A DNA stretch of 64,000 nt from Hippophae tibetana. Taxonomy: Eukaryota > Streptophyta > Magnoliopsida > Rosales > Elaeagnaceae. Below are positions 21,778-33,890 of the stretch, piece by piece. Both the position numbers and the translations under genes were made by a program. The DNA is taken from assembly GCA_037013495.1 (NCBI GenBank), contig CM072806.1:48449814-48513813 (forward strand), in the 5' to 3' direction. Below the pieces are notes generated by a model. That model did not search any database. It saw nothing but the letters and a program-made list of their open reading frames with translations, and was not told the origin of the DNA. Each line of letters opens with the position of its first letter. The first letter of the stretch is position 1.

Positions 21778-22812
21778 TTATGATTCTTGGGTCCCTGCTT
21801 TTAGCGTGGCCTCCCCCACTATTTCCTCCGACAAACTTTTTATCTGTGGATTTTGAGCTGTCCTTGTTTGTGGAGTAGTCAATAAAGCTTTCCACAATCG
21901 CGATAGCCGAAGACAAGTCTTGGACACCACGTCACTTGAGCTCGAGGTTAGCCCATGATTGGAGACAATCCATGAACAAGAATAGGGAATTCTTGTCTGA
22001 TGTGTCAGGAACTTCAAGCAGCAAGGTTGTGAACTCCTTCACATAGTCCCTTATGCTACCTGTCTGCTTTAACTGTCGCAGTCGACCTCTTGCCTCCTCT
22101 TCAGCATTTACGGGGATGAATTGGCCTTTGAATTCCCTCTTGAAGTCATCAAAGGTGTCGATTGTGCATACCCCTCGTTGCACATCACCATGCCTCTGTC
22201 CCACCACAACATAGTAGTGTCGGAAAAATACATGGCAGCAATTCGGATCTTGCTGGCATGGTCCGTTATGCCAGTAGCCTCAAAATATTGTTCAAGCCCC
22301 CATAGGAAGTTCTCAACTTCCCTAGCATTCCTAACACCATTGAAGGTCTTAGGCTTGAGAACATCCACCTCTTAGCTTCAATGACAGTGGTTGTGCTAGT
22401 TCTCGCGGCCATTGCCCGTTTACATAGAGCTAGATCACCACCCATGTCCTCAACTCTAAAGCAAGACATTAGAAACTTCTCTTTGGACAAGATCTCTTAC
22501 CTTGGCAAGTTCGGCCTTCAACCCTTCAATCTCTTGCCTTAACCCACCGTCTAGATCGTTGAGGGACATCTTAACCGCTGCATGGATCTCCACATCCTCG
22601 GCCTCCAAGCCATTGCAACGTTCCTCTAAGTTGTCCACCTGATCGAAAAGCTCCCCTAAGCTATCCTGCGCACTCCCAACTCGTGCTTCTAAGCTAGAAA
22701 GCATGTCTTTCGACTTGGCTCGAGATTCTTTTGATGGTTTTCGAACTTCCTCACGACCACGTTCCATAGGTGGAACATCGACGCTTGGTATAGATAGAGC
22801 AATGTTCTTCAT
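21778..22812 (-). pseudogene. chromovirus gag (broken into several frames)
   Basis: The 5' part (22812-22456) is rich in heptad-like Leu and Glu (DNLEERCNGLEAEDVE, DGGLRQEIEGLKAEL) and is probably a coiled coil. 22368-22108 and 22207-21932 match the gag core (FNGVRNAREVENFLWGLEQ, LWWDRG, then FKREFKGQFIP, GSIRDYVKEFTTLL). At least three frameshifts or stops break it. Confidence 0.82.
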
Positions 22813-22857
22813 TATGCCAAAGGTAGAAATGATTCAACCGAAAGCTTTGATACCAAC

Positions 22858-23483
22858 TGTCACGACCTTAATTTTTCAAGTAGCGATTGTGCGGCACTTA
22901 GCACCGTCCGTTGCACTAAGCCTGCCTTTGAATCCGAATGAAACTCCAAAGAGACTAGAAAGAGTGTTTGTAAAGAATGCTTTGTATTGCTCTAGAGAGA
23001 GTTTATCTTACAATTTCCCAAGGATGATTACAAATGGAGACCAATGGGTCTATTTATAGTGTGGCTCCAAGCTTAAGGCTATGCCACAACTTTCTAGATC
23101 ATTCTAATTCTAGAATGTACAAGAGAGTTCTAGTTTTATGTATGATATGCCACAAGGTTCTAGGATCTTCTAGCCAACTCTAGAGTCTTCTAGGTTTGTC
23201 TAGCTCCTTCATGCACGTTCCGGGATGTCCCATAAGCTTCCAGCGGCTTCTACATCCTTCATTAGCCATCCGGCACATTCTAGAATATTCCAGCCCATTC
23301 TAGCACCCTCTAGCGTGCTCTAGAACATTCTAGGGTCTTCAAAGCTTGAGTTGAGTCCATCCAACTCTAGCTCTTTCTAGACATCTCTAGGCAACTCTAG
23401 AACTTCCCATGTAGAATAGTCTAGATCCTTTAGGAAACCATCATTTATTTGGATTTTTAGGGACATTTGAGCGGGACGTGACA
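22858..23483 (-). repeat. 5' LTR (right copy) of the gypsy chromovirus
   Basis: 626 bp, starting TGTCACGACC and ending GGGACGTGACA on the + strand, so it has 7-bp inverted ends. The interior holds many copies of a TTCTAGA-type motif (CATTCTAG, CTCTAGA, TTCCAG). On the minus strand it is followed by the primer-binding site TTGGTATCAAAGC. Confidence 0.92.
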
Positions 23484-24179
23484 TATCGCTATCTAAAGGT
23501 TGTGACCCCGTTTGAATTAGGTGTCATCGTTGACCTATCCCATTGTTGCTTCCCCTGTCCACGACTTGAGTTGGCACAATACCGTTCTATTCTTCTACTT
23601 TCATTCAACTTTCTTTCTACTATTCATTGTCATTGTTATTGATAGCTTCCACTGCTCTACCATACAATTTTCCCCTTCCAACTTGCATTAAAACTATCCA
23701 ATTTCATGCTTGTTTCATCAGATTTTAGCACCAAGGTTTCCATTTTATTACCTAACTAAGTTTTCCTTTTTTCATCAAATTTTTTTATTTCAATGCTTTA
23801 CTGTAAAGATTATAAGTGTTGTCTATTTTGGTGTACAAAATATTTACATGTAAATTTATTTTTAAATTCATTATCAAGTAAAATCGACAAACGTCAAAAT
23901 TTTAAATAATCAAATTTTTGGTATATTTGTTATAACTATAATACATAGGATTACACTCATGTATTTAATAGTGTAAATTCATAAATCTGAAATTATTTTT
24001 TGTGCTAAAATATTAAATAAGATATAATTTAAATTATAGCCTAAATGATAGCATAAAATATACTTTAAAATACTCTTTTTTAAATAAGAGTTTTCATGAT
24101 TAATGAGTTTACTTTAAAAGAACTCTTCTTTAAATAATAGTATTCTTAATTCATGTTTATTACTAATCATATTTGTAAT
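23484..24179. other. A+T-rich DNA without recognised genes
   Basis: Non-coding sequence between the chromovirus and the presumed LTR of the next element. The outer edge of that LTR is not visible and may lie within this stretch. Confidence 0.4.
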
Positions 24180-25092
24180 AGAAAAGATATTTATCAATTA
24201 CATAGGATTAAGAATTTTAATTTTTCCTATAAATAAAACTCATTGCTCATTGTTTCAATTAAACACACAAGAGTATTATTCTCTTCTTAATTTCTCTCCC
24301 TTGTTTTGTAAATATCAGATCATAATTCTCTAGGCTTTTTTATTTACTTAATCTATTAAATATTGATGGTTATGTTTAATTGATTAATAAGTCTAATTAG
24401 TTTATGATATTTTGATAATATGTTCTTATAGCTTCTTCTTTATTTTTGTTATTGAATTGATAATTGTGTTTGTCATATCATAATTATTTGATTTAATTAT
24501 TAATATTTAAAGAAGCTATTTTTATTTAACTTGTGCTTGATCTTTTTGCTCTAGGACTTGCTAGTTGATTTGATTTAAGTGACAAATGTTTTGGATCATC
24601 TAGTTAGGATTATTCATTATTAAATCCCTTTTAGAACACACACATACACTTGTGTTTTTGTGCTAATAATTTTGCAGTTAATTTGAGAACATATCTAATT
24701 AATAGGAAGCTTATTGGAACGTTAGTCTGGAAACCGCTCACGATAATTGTGAAAACAGAGCAGTGACTTGTAAGTAAGGTACATTGGGGTAGTATCATAG
24801 GGAGGGTATCATAAGATCAAGTTTGTACTTGAACATTTGTTTTTCATAGTGAAAGTTAAGTGATCCTGTGGATCGATGATTTTCCTCTTCAGTCTTGGTT
24901 GTGGCTTAGGTTGTTTCCACCTAAAAATATAGTGTGTTATTCTTTTATTTTCGCACTTTATTCTTACACACGATTGCATGCTTGATTACTTTGTTTAGGT
25001 TATTAAATTATAAATTGATAAAAATTAAAAATAATATATTCTCTAGGTTAATTAGGTTCATATTTTATAAATTTTCAATTGATATTAGAGTG
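24180..25092 (+). repeat. probable LTR and primer-binding site of a SIRE-like copia element
   Basis: A TATA box (CCTATAAATAAAAC at about 24228), a leader-like stretch (GTGATCCTGTGGATCGATG near 24862) and TTCAATTGATATTAGAG at 25075, resembling the primer site TGGTATCAGAG, are arranged as in the long LTRs of SIRE/Maximus elements. The other LTR is not in the window, so the edges are inferred. Confidence 0.5.
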
Positions 25093-25133
25093 AACACTAG
25101 ATGCACTTAGTGTTAGTCCTACAAATTTTTATT

Positions 25134-26139
25134 ATGGATCATTTTATTGAGGATTATAGCCCAGATGATGAGAAATTTGAATCTTATTTTCTCTCTAAAT
25201 ATAATGTTAAAAGTTATAAAGAATTATTTTCTAAATGTGTTATAGCCATAGAATAAAATAATAATTTAAATACAAAAATAGAAAGATTAAATGAACAACT
25301 TGAGGCATGTGAAAACTTTTATAATAAATTAAAAGAAGAGAATAATAGTTTACAAGAACAAAATAATACTTTGAATTTGAGTCTTGTAGGTTTGAAAGAA
25401 GAAAATAATAAGCTTGTTGAAGATAATAATAAAAACAAGTGTAAGAGCTCAAAGAATCCTGTGAAGTAGTGGAGAGACTTACCATTGGATCTCAACACTT
25501 AGATAAAATCTTGAGCATTGGTAAGTCACATGGTGACACACGTGGTTATAAGGATGAGAGTTCCACACTTTCAACATTAAAAATCGCATTTGTAAGGCCC
25601 TTAAACTCTACTCCTACTACTACTACTTATACACAAAGAACTATTGTACCTATGGTAGAAAACATTATTAAGTTTGTGTATGTCTGTCATTATTGTGGTA
25701 GGGAAGGTCATATAAGTCCAAAATGTAGATTTTTGATGAATATTCTTGAACTTAATGATTCTTTCCATGTTTCACATAGTAGGACTCATAAGCATCATCC
25801 ATCAATACATGCCATTCAAGGATGAATGAAAATTATAATAATGTGTTAAAATATTCTACTATGAAGCATGAAGTCTTAGGTTCAAAGAGGCAAGTAAAAT
25901 TTAGTACTTTTAATGCTAGGACTCATTATCAACATCCTAATATGCATACTTCATCTTCATTTGGGGTGAATGAGAAAAGTAAAACTAAGTCCAAGAACAA
26001 GACTATGAAACCTAAGGTAGTTAAGTCCCAACCTAATGATATAGAGAAACCAAAATGCAAAAAAAATTGGGTTAGGAAAGATTGTTTTTTCTTATTCACC
26101 TCACAGTCTTTTATTCTTTTATCTAGGTATTTTTGTTAA
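25134..26139 (+). pseudogene. SIRE-like copia gag, truncated
   Basis: Starting from ATG 25134 (MDHFIEDYSPDDEKF), the translation has a long coiled-coil-like stretch rich in Asn, Glu and Leu (25260-25440), stops at about 25255 and 25467, then the gag segment TIGSQHLDKILSIGKSHG. A CCHC zinc knuckle CHYCGREGHISPKC follows at about 25687-25728. A basic, Lys-rich tail follows and the frame ends at 26139. Protease, integrase and RT are absent. Confidence 0.7.
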
Positions 26140-26348
26140 AGTGCTTAAATGACCTTAGGTGAGAAATCTCTATTGTTTTTTATTTTATTTATTAGTTAAA
26201 CTTACGAAAAAAAAGGAGAGATAGAGATAAATAGAATCCTTATATGACCAACAAGGTATTGGACTTATTCAACACTTATAGAAATATAACCTTCTTTTTA
26301 ATGACTTAGGTTTTTATTTGAGTATAATAGAAAATGAATAAATTAAAA

Positions 26349-26485
26349 AAAAAATTAAAGTCGGTTCACCGCATGAACCGACTTTAAATGTAAAGTCGGT
26401 TCATCGCGTGAACCAACTTTAAACGTAAGTCGTTTCATTTAAACTCGGTTTTTAACCGACTTTAATGCCCCTTTTTGTAGTAGTA
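26349..26485 (-). mobile_element. right terminus of a CACTA element
   Basis: Read on the minus strand this end starts ACTACTACAAAAAGGGGC, one base short of a perfect CACTACTAC terminus. It is followed by subterminal palindromes of the AAAGTCGGTTCA...TGAACCGACTTT type at 26354-26430. The same family occurs at 56415 and 60122. No left terminus is seen nearby, so only this end remains or the rest was lost. Confidence 0.7.
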
Positions 26486-26519
26486 ATTTAAAGCCTTTTA
26501 AATTTATGCCCTCCTAGAG

Positions 26520-28486
26520 CTTGTGATTGGTCCACTTAGGATTTTGTTTGGCTCTATGATTCTCATCAATAGTTCTCTAGCCCAACCCCTATCTACTCTC
26601 CATATTTCCAATTTCTTGAAACCATGTCTCCTTCATACCAATCCACCCTTATCTTCCACTACACCTCATTACCTGCATGTTGCTCAATCCAGATCTTCCC
26701 AATGTGTTATTTGCACTGACCTTGTGGATGAGTTTGTGTAGGTTGTTGATTCCCTTGTAGGTCCCTCGTCGCCACACCCGACCCCCAGTCCACCTTCCAT
26801 TGAGACTGCTACTGAGATCATTCCAGGTCCTTCTACTCTTTCATTTCCATTGGTCTCTCATCCTATGCTTACACGAGCTAAATCAGGGATTCTTAAGACT
26901 CTTCATCTAGCGAATCTTGGTGTTCTTGGATCCACTTGCCTTTTTTCTGCTATTCTTGCCTCTACTAAGCCCAAAGGATTCAAATCTGCTTCTAAGAATC
27001 CTATCTGGCTTACAACCATAGATGAATAAGTACAAGCTCTATAGAAAAATCGCACCTGGGTTTTGGTTCCTCGCCCTCCCTATACCAACATTGTGGGTTC
27101 CAAATGGGTGTTCTGAACCAAATATCTGCCTGATGGATCCGTTGAGTGTTTCAAAGCTTGGATTGTTTCCAAAGGGTATATTCAGGTACCTAGTCTTGAC
27201 TATACTAACACCTTTAGCCCCATTATCAAGGCGACCACTATTCATGTTGTGCTTTCTATTGTTGTCACCAACAGATGGCCTCTTCGCCAACTTGATGTCA
27301 AGAATTCCTTTCTTAATGGTACTCTCACTGAAAATGTTTATATAGAGCAAACTCCTGGGTACGTTGATCCTTTCTTTCCTAATCATGTATGTTAGTTAAA
27401 GAAAGCCCTCTATAGTCTTAAGCAAACACCTCGTGCCTGGTTTCAACGCTTCAACTCCTTTCTTCTTTCACTTTGATTTTGCTTTAGTCATGTTGACACT
27501 TCTCTCTTTATTTTCCATAAGCATTATAATGTAATCTAATTTCTTCTTTATGTTGATAATATTATTTTCATTGGCAACAACTCATCTCTTCTTAACAACT
27601 TCACTTGCAAGCTCTATTTTGAGTTTTCCATTAAAGATTTAGTCCCTCTCAGTTATTTTCTTAGTCTTGAAGCTTCAACAACTATCGATGGTCTCTTTAT
27701 CAGTCAGTTGAAGTATACACAAGATATTTTTACTAGCACTCAGTTACTTGACAACAAACCAGTTCATACTCCCATGGTTGTTGTGCAACACCTTTCTACT
27801 GATGGTGCACCTTTTTGGATCCTACTCTCTATAGGTCTCTTATTGGTGCCTTCCAATACTTACCATTACGCGGCCTAACCTTTCCTATGCTATAAATTCT
27901 ATTATCCAGTTTCTAAAGGATCACTTTCTTATTGTTAAGCATATTCTTCACTATGTCAAAGACACCCTTTATTTTGGCCTTCATTTTTGCCTTTCTGCTA
28001 CTCTTGGTGCTTTAACTACTTACTTTGATGCAAATTGGGCAGGTTTCCCTAAGACTCATCGATCTACCTCTGGCTACTCTATTAATCTTTGTGAAAACTT
28101 GGTTTCTTGGAGTGCCAAGAAGCAACCTACTATCTCTCGCTCTAGTTGTGAATCTAAGTATCATGCTCTTGCATCTACTGCAGCTAAACTTCTTTGGGTT
28201 ATGCTTTCGTGATCTATTGATCTGTACTCCACAATAGCCTTTTCTTTTATACAACAAAAATAGTGCCATTTTTTTGAGTTCCAACCCCGTTTCTCATAAG
28301 TAGGCCAAGCATGTTGAGTTAGATTATCATTTCCTTCGAGAATTTATTGTTGCTGGCAAACTTTGCACTCGGTATATTCCCTCTCACCTACAGGTTGCTG
28401 ATATCTTCACCAAAAGTCTTCCTCGATAACTTTTTGACTTTTTTCGATCCAAGCTTCACATTTGTTCCAATCTGATGCTCAACTTG
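26520..28486 (+). pseudogene. decayed copia pol (linker, RT, RNase H)
   Basis: In shifting frames I see the integrase-RT linker (HPMLTRAKSGI near 26862), RT pieces (GSKWVF, PLRQLDVKNSFLNG near 27285, LYSLKQTPRAWF near 27410, LLYVDNIIF near 27548 where YVDD is usual) and RNase H (28025-28237, ESKYHALASTAAKLLW). Stops are frequent. Gag, protease and integrase are missing. It starts 35 bp after the CACTA terminus. Confidence 0.8.
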
Positions 28487-28487
28487 C

Positions 28488-28510
28488 GGGGGGGGGGGGG
28501 GGGGGGGGGG
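28488..28510 (+). repeat. 23-base G homopolymer at the copia polypurine tract
   Basis: An uninterrupted run of 23 G lies exactly where the polypurine tract should be, directly before the TGTTAAGGATA start of the 3' LTR. Ordinary copia tracts have five to seven G. The run could form quadruplexes, and its length may be uncertain in the assembly. Confidence 0.85.
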
Positions 28511-28745
28511 TGTTAAGGATACTCTACCTTAATCTAAGGATTGCAATCTGTGAATTAAATTAGACCTTAATTATAGGAGATTTCTTTGTAAATACTTTCA
28601 ATTTTGCTTACATTTCACATTCATTGTAATTGATATATAATTAACTCATACGATATGTATATTGCTATAAATAGGATATTACTCACCACTTTAACGTGTG
28701 GTGGTTTTCATCAAACACTCTCATAGCTTAGCCGCAATATGCAAT
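28511..28745 (+). repeat. 3' LTR of the decayed copia element
   Basis: Starts TGTTAAGGATACTC after the G tract and contains a TATA-like GCTATAAATAGG near 28664. The end is approximate and no matching 5' copy is in the window. Confidence 0.55.
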
Positions 28746-29149
28746 TTATTAGTATATGGTGAAGAGGCATTTGAAACTTTTGATCATTATACCTTAAGTT
28801 TCAACTTTGGGACTGTTAGAACCATGTTCACTATAGATGAAGTATAATGAGTGGCATTATTAACTAATGCATACTTAAATGTAGAAGGATCTCGACATGT
28901 TGAAGTATCTTTCTTTGAAGGACAACCTCGATTGTTAATCTTTATAAGTGGTTAATCTAATTATATGATATACAGTTTTGCCTAAAATATTACCACATTT
29001 AGCATTTACATATGTGTATTATCATCACTTGAATCAAAATGTTATGTAAAAGCTTCTAATAAGGACGTGTAATTTAACTTCTCTTTCTTAACTTGTGAGG
29101 CAAAAACATAGTTAAGTTTTTTTCCCCTTAAATGAGCACAAATCAATGA

Positions 29150-30490
29150 TAATTCAAGGGATTAACTCATTCGTTTATATTCTGCAATCTCATATGCACA
29201 AGATAATCCATGAGTTTTATGCTTCACACAACCACAAACTACATCCAGAACCCATATATGCTATATCTTTTCTACTTCTTTCAAAATTATCTTCAGTACA
29301 TTCAAATGGACAAATCCTCTTAAATTCACTAAGCAACCAAACTGGCTTGAAATGATATTGAATTTTGATTAAGCTTCTTTTAAATGAGGCTATGATTTTG
29401 GTGTGTCGCAGCTCCAATAATACATGAATATGTTCCTAATTAGTAACCAAATTTCCTTGTGATGACCTCAGTTACTTCTTTAGTGTAAAATGTGAACTTT
29501 CATTTTTTTTACTTAAAAAAACTTATTTTAGTAAAGTAAATACATTTAATAATATAATTTCATAAAATCAAGAGAAATATAATTTTACCTATTCTCGTGT
29601 TATTACCGAAATGCATATGTAAGTCTATCTGCATTGACACAAAATTCTCTTTAATATATCTAATTGTATCATTAACATGTTTAATTTCTTTCAAGTTGAG
29701 ATATACTATCATTATATTCTTTAAAAGATTTCGAAAACTCTATATCTTTTCACATGTTTTGGAAATAAATCCATCTATCTTGATCTCCAAAATGTTTTTT
29801 TGTATTCACAATCACCTTTTTTTAAATGTGCTACCTACAAAATGGGTTAAATGAAAATGAAAAAAATATTCCTCATTGCTTTCATAGGTGCCAACCCTCT
29901 ATTTCTTAAAATGACACCATAAGTAATATCATTAATCTAACTCTTCAACAATCAACATAATTAATTCCCAATGATAATTGTCCTTTTTCTCATGTTCAAG
30001 ATAAACATGTGCAATTAAGAAGGTCTTTTTTTATAGAGGTCACCCTAACAATCTCAAGAAAATATAGCATATATTTGTTGGTTTTATATGTGCAATCTAT
30101 AATTAGAACATGTGGAAAAGCTTGTAATAAGGATTAATAGAAAGTGAACGTGCAAAAAACATGTTTGTAATGACATTTTTCTATTAGTTTTTTTTTTGGC
30201 TCTCTATGTATCTTTGCTTTTATAATTTGTGCAATAATTGTTGTAGTATAGAGCATCCCGCTTATTCATTATAAATATAATTGAGCGTACATTATAAATA
30301 TATTTAATTGTAGTAGCATTCTTCTTATCATGTTAATTGATTCTATATAAAATATTTTTACATCACACATTGCACTTTGACATATCAACCAATTAATCCA
30401 ACTCACTTCTTTGTCCCAATGTATTTGTCAAGTATTTTCTTCCAATTTGGTGGTTTTTAAGGTTATTCATTACTAAGTAAAGTCCACTTC
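29150..30490 (-). pseudogene. decayed FAR1/MULE-type transposase
   Basis: Minus-strand translations in several frames match the order of a MULE transposase. TTIKYIYNVRSI (about 30320) comes first, then the conserved LIIDCTYKTNKY and EIVRVTS block (30110-30030), then HEKKDNYHWELI (about 29990), RNRGLAP (about 29895), and a C-terminal KIIASFKRSLIKIQYHFK with GSGCSLWLC (29400-29220), which recalls the approach to the SWIM zinc finger. Stops and frameshifts are numerous. No terminal inverted repeats were found. Confidence 0.65.
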
Positions 30491-32041
30491 TTTCGCAAAA
30501 AAAAAATATCTAACCTTGTTCTTCTACGTTTCAAATATAACTCAAACTTTTTTTATTACAATAACAATTATATGTTGCTTTCCTATAAATTTTATCCACT
30601 CAATCAAGTCTTCATTTTACGATAAAATCTATAATAAATATTTATATTAGTGAATTAAAATTGAATTTTAAATAATTTAAATATGAGATATATTCAACCT
30701 TTTTGTGTCAAATAAATTGTTGAAATCAACATGTAGTAAGGTGTAATGATCATTAATATATTATCTATATAGAATTTAAAAAAAAATGTCTAGTAACAAG
30801 AATTTGGTATTTAGTTTTTGTATAAATGAATAATGTTTGGCGATCATTGAACAATTTACAAATGTTTGACAATTCTCTTTGAATTTTTTTAAAATGTTTG
30901 GTAAGTATAACCACACATATATTCATTTATTCTTATTAATATGTAAATGTTCAACACATATAACTGATCATTTTTTATATGTGCGGTCCTGGATCACCAA
31001 ACATATATTACTGAGTGAAAAAAGTGCTAAAATTTAAGAGATACCGTTTTAAATTCATCTTCAATCTTTAGTAATATGGTGTCTAAATTTTTTATATGAA
31101 AGTAAAATATATAACAATTAAATGATTCTATGATTTGAGAATAAGGTTGAAGGTTAAGGCGGTGGTGATAGAGATAGATAAAATGCTTAATAGTTATTTT
31201 TAAAAATTAAATAGGATAAGTGTGAGATGTATTATAAATATTTTTTATTATATTTTTAAGGCTTAAATATATTTTATGTTCCTAACGTTTGAGACCAATA
31301 ACAAAACTACCCTCAAAGTGTGAGTTGTTAAATTTTATGTAACATAACTATCCATTTAGGTATTTTTGTTAACATGGTTAAATTTTTGACAACATGTGAC
31401 CCATATGTGCTATTTTTGGGAAGAAAAAATTGGTATTTTTATTACATAACATTTTTCCTAATTTTAAGGTCTTTCTTCCACACTAAAGTTGTCAGTTTAC
31501 AAGCTCCATTACCGCCATTCATGAAGTGTAGCTTCTAATTTAAAAGAGTGTACAACTACAGAAACAAATCAACTTATTTTCAAATAGGTATAACTTAGTC
31601 CAAAAATGACCATAAGAGAACAAAGTTGACCAAATTTGACCAATTTGAGCCATTACTCAAGGGTGTATCGTGTCATTTTTAATATCGGCTTATACCTTAT
31701 TAATTTTCACTCCAAAAAAGTTATATACCTATTACTTCACCTATAATTCCTCCTCCCTCATGTTTTATTCACATTTTATTTTCTCATAGCCATTCATTTT
31801 TTTGTTACTAAAATTGATTTTTGCTCCATTTTATAGTAAAATGAATGAATATGGGTATTTTTATTTTTGTGAAAAAAATATACTTCAGTTCACATCTTGG
31901 ATTAGTTGCAACCTCAAGAGGCAATACTATAGATATGAGCAGGAAACATTTTTTTTTGTCTATTTTTTGTATTTTTCATTAAAATTTGGGGCCCTGTTTT
32001 TTTGTCAAAATAATTTTAGAGGCGCATGAACTTTATATATG
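30491..32041. other. A+T-rich DNA without recognised genes
   Basis: No domain, long repeat or convincing frame is seen. The stretch around 31280-31440 reads like decayed repeat DNA. Confidence 0.45.
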
Positions 32042-32046
32042 GGAGG

Positions 32047-33885
32047 TGATGAGCGAAAATCGACATCGCCGATTCTTGCCAATACTTTGGTTTTATATTT
32101 ATAAAACTCTCGCAAGTGCACGAATCATTTCGAAGAAAATGATAAGTATACTCCCAAGGTCGATCTAAGGAAGGAATGTATGTGGTTTTTAATTTATTAT
32201 TCAAACTTTTAAAAACGAAATTAAATCCTAAACATCCTGTCATGATATTTTGGGGTTTTTGTGTTTTAATCTACATACATAAAAATAAACATAGATTCAA
32301 TAAATATTTATGCAAATTTTATCTTTTATAATAGCAGAGTATTTATGGATATAATAAATAAGTTAATTATGCTTGCTCATATTATTTAGGTTATTAAAGA
32401 TATGAATTAATATTTATTGATTCTCCCTTTTTTATATGAATACCACCTTTGGTGGGGTTAGATATTCTTTGTTAACTAAACAAATCAATTAACACCTATG
32501 GGTGGGGTTGATAACCAATTTGCTTAATTAAATTAATTCCTTTTTCTAAGAGATTGAAAATAAACCATTTAAATGCCACCTTTGGTGAGGTTAGACACTT
32601 TAAACTTTATTCAAGGTGTCCAAATTAAACCTAAGAATTTAATTATCCGAGTATTAACTTTCAAATTTTAAAACCACTACTTAAAACATGTTGTCAATAC
32701 ATTTTCACATAATAATTCTTGTAAAAACTTTTGAAATATAGCTTCACTCTAACTACAGGGCGATTGTACCAACAAATAAAAGAGCACTACTCTAAATCAG
32801 ACCGGATAACTAAACCTTAAAATCTAATTTTCAGGTTTAAGTTTGTAATGAAAAATAATATATTTCTCTCTAACATTCTTAATATAAAATCTTGAATAAA
32901 AATAAAATCAATTCATTTTAGAGATTTTTACCTATTTAATATTTCGCAAGCATAACAACGTTATTATTACATCATGATTATAAACAGCCAGCAGAGTTAA
33001 ATTTAATCACAGAAAAATTAAATATAACATGTAAGAATAAAGCATAAAAAATAACTGTAAACAAAATAAAATCCTTACAGAACTTCGATGCTATTCCCGT
33101 TGCTGGAAAATCTCCAAGCGGAATTTGCACTCCCATTTATTGAATCAAAAAGCTAATAAATTACAAAAACATAACTAGTTCTTCCCAAAAAGGGAAGAAC
33201 TCTAAAACTAAGAGAAATTAACTAAGAAAAGATAAAAACTAAGAAAAACTAAAAACTAAGAAAAGAGAGAAAGAAAGAGAAGAGAAGAATGGTTTTTAGG
33301 TGTGTTTAGAAGTGAAGGGAAGGGGGTGTTTATAGGTGAGGATGGAGAGAAAAAGTGAGTGAAAAAATGTTAAAAAATAGTGAAAACGCGGAGTGTAATT
33401 GCTAAGGTCATTGATGACGTCAACATGACGTCATGGGGGCGGCTACGCGCAAAATGGGGCGAAATGGGCATCGGCGCGCGTGGAGGGCAGCTGGTTGAAC
33501 AGGGGCGTGTGCGGAACTGGGACTGGGCGCGCGCGGCTTGGCCTGAACGTGGGGCGCTGGTGCACGCGGCTCAGCACGATTTTCTCCTTTTTGACCTTTT
33601 TGACCTTTTTGACCTTTTTGACCCATTTTGTCCAATTTTTCCATATTTTTTGACCTTTCCCCATTTATTTATTAATATATTTGTGATGTATTTCTTCAAG
33701 TATTACTCTTTGAGTCTTTAAGTTACGTTTTTAAGCGAAAATACCTGAAAAACAATAAAAATACCCGTGATTCCGAAAAAGACAAATTTATATAAATATA
33801 TGATAAAACATATAAATATATATATTTTTAATCAATTAATGTGCATAAAATCATGGTTATTTTAGTGCTTTTTGAGCACTCATCC
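32047..33885 (-). repeat. 1.84-kb solo LTR with target duplication
   Basis: Bounded by TGATGAG at 32047 and CTCATCC at 33885, which are inverted ends (the last base would be A in an intact CTCATCA). It is flanked on both sides by GGAGG (32042-32046 and 33886-33890), a 5-bp target duplication. No internal retrotransposon sequence is present, so this looks like a solo LTR. In its own orientation (minus) it holds TATAAACA (33334-33327), two TGACGTCA sites (33415 and 33426) and five TTGACC motifs at 33591-33655. An inverted copy lies at 62943-64000. Confidence 0.75.
33413..33655 (-). promoter_or_regulatory. motif cluster in the solo LTR (TGACGTCA pair, TTGACC array)
   Basis: TGACGTCA occurs at 33415-33422 and 33426-33433. 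TTGACC occurs at 33591, 33600, 33609 and 33618, spaced exactly 9 bp, and again at 33650. TGACG sites bind TGA-type bZIP factors and TTGAC(C/T) is the W-box core bound by WRKY factors. The array lies upstream of the TATA box in LTR orientation. Activity is inferred only. Confidence 0.55.
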
Positions 33886-33890
33886 GGAGG

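Larger units (their letters stand above)
18173..23483 (-). mobile_element. Ty3/gypsy chromovirus with deleted integrase core
   Basis: The element reads minus, from the 5' LTR (22858-23483) through gag, protease, RT, RNase H, an integrase zinc-finger remnant and a chromodomain, to the 3' LTR. The LTR has inverted ends TGTCACG...CGTGACA. A primer-binding site TTGGTATCAAAGC lies just inside the 5' LTR. The two LTRs differ by scattered, mostly transition changes, suggesting moderate age. The chromodomain places it among chromoviruses. The right flank starts TATCG; no target duplication can be checked because the left end is eroded. Confidence 0.93.

Noticed and set aside
22121-23059. Plus-strand frames over the chromovirus gag and LTR
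   Set aside because: Shadows of the minus-strand gag. One runs into the LTR and no domain is seen.
33380-33721. Open frames on both strands in the GC-rich part of the solo LTR
   Set aside because: Composition-driven frames inside a non-coding LTR. The inverted copy at 63164-63617 does not keep the same protein, and no domain is visible.
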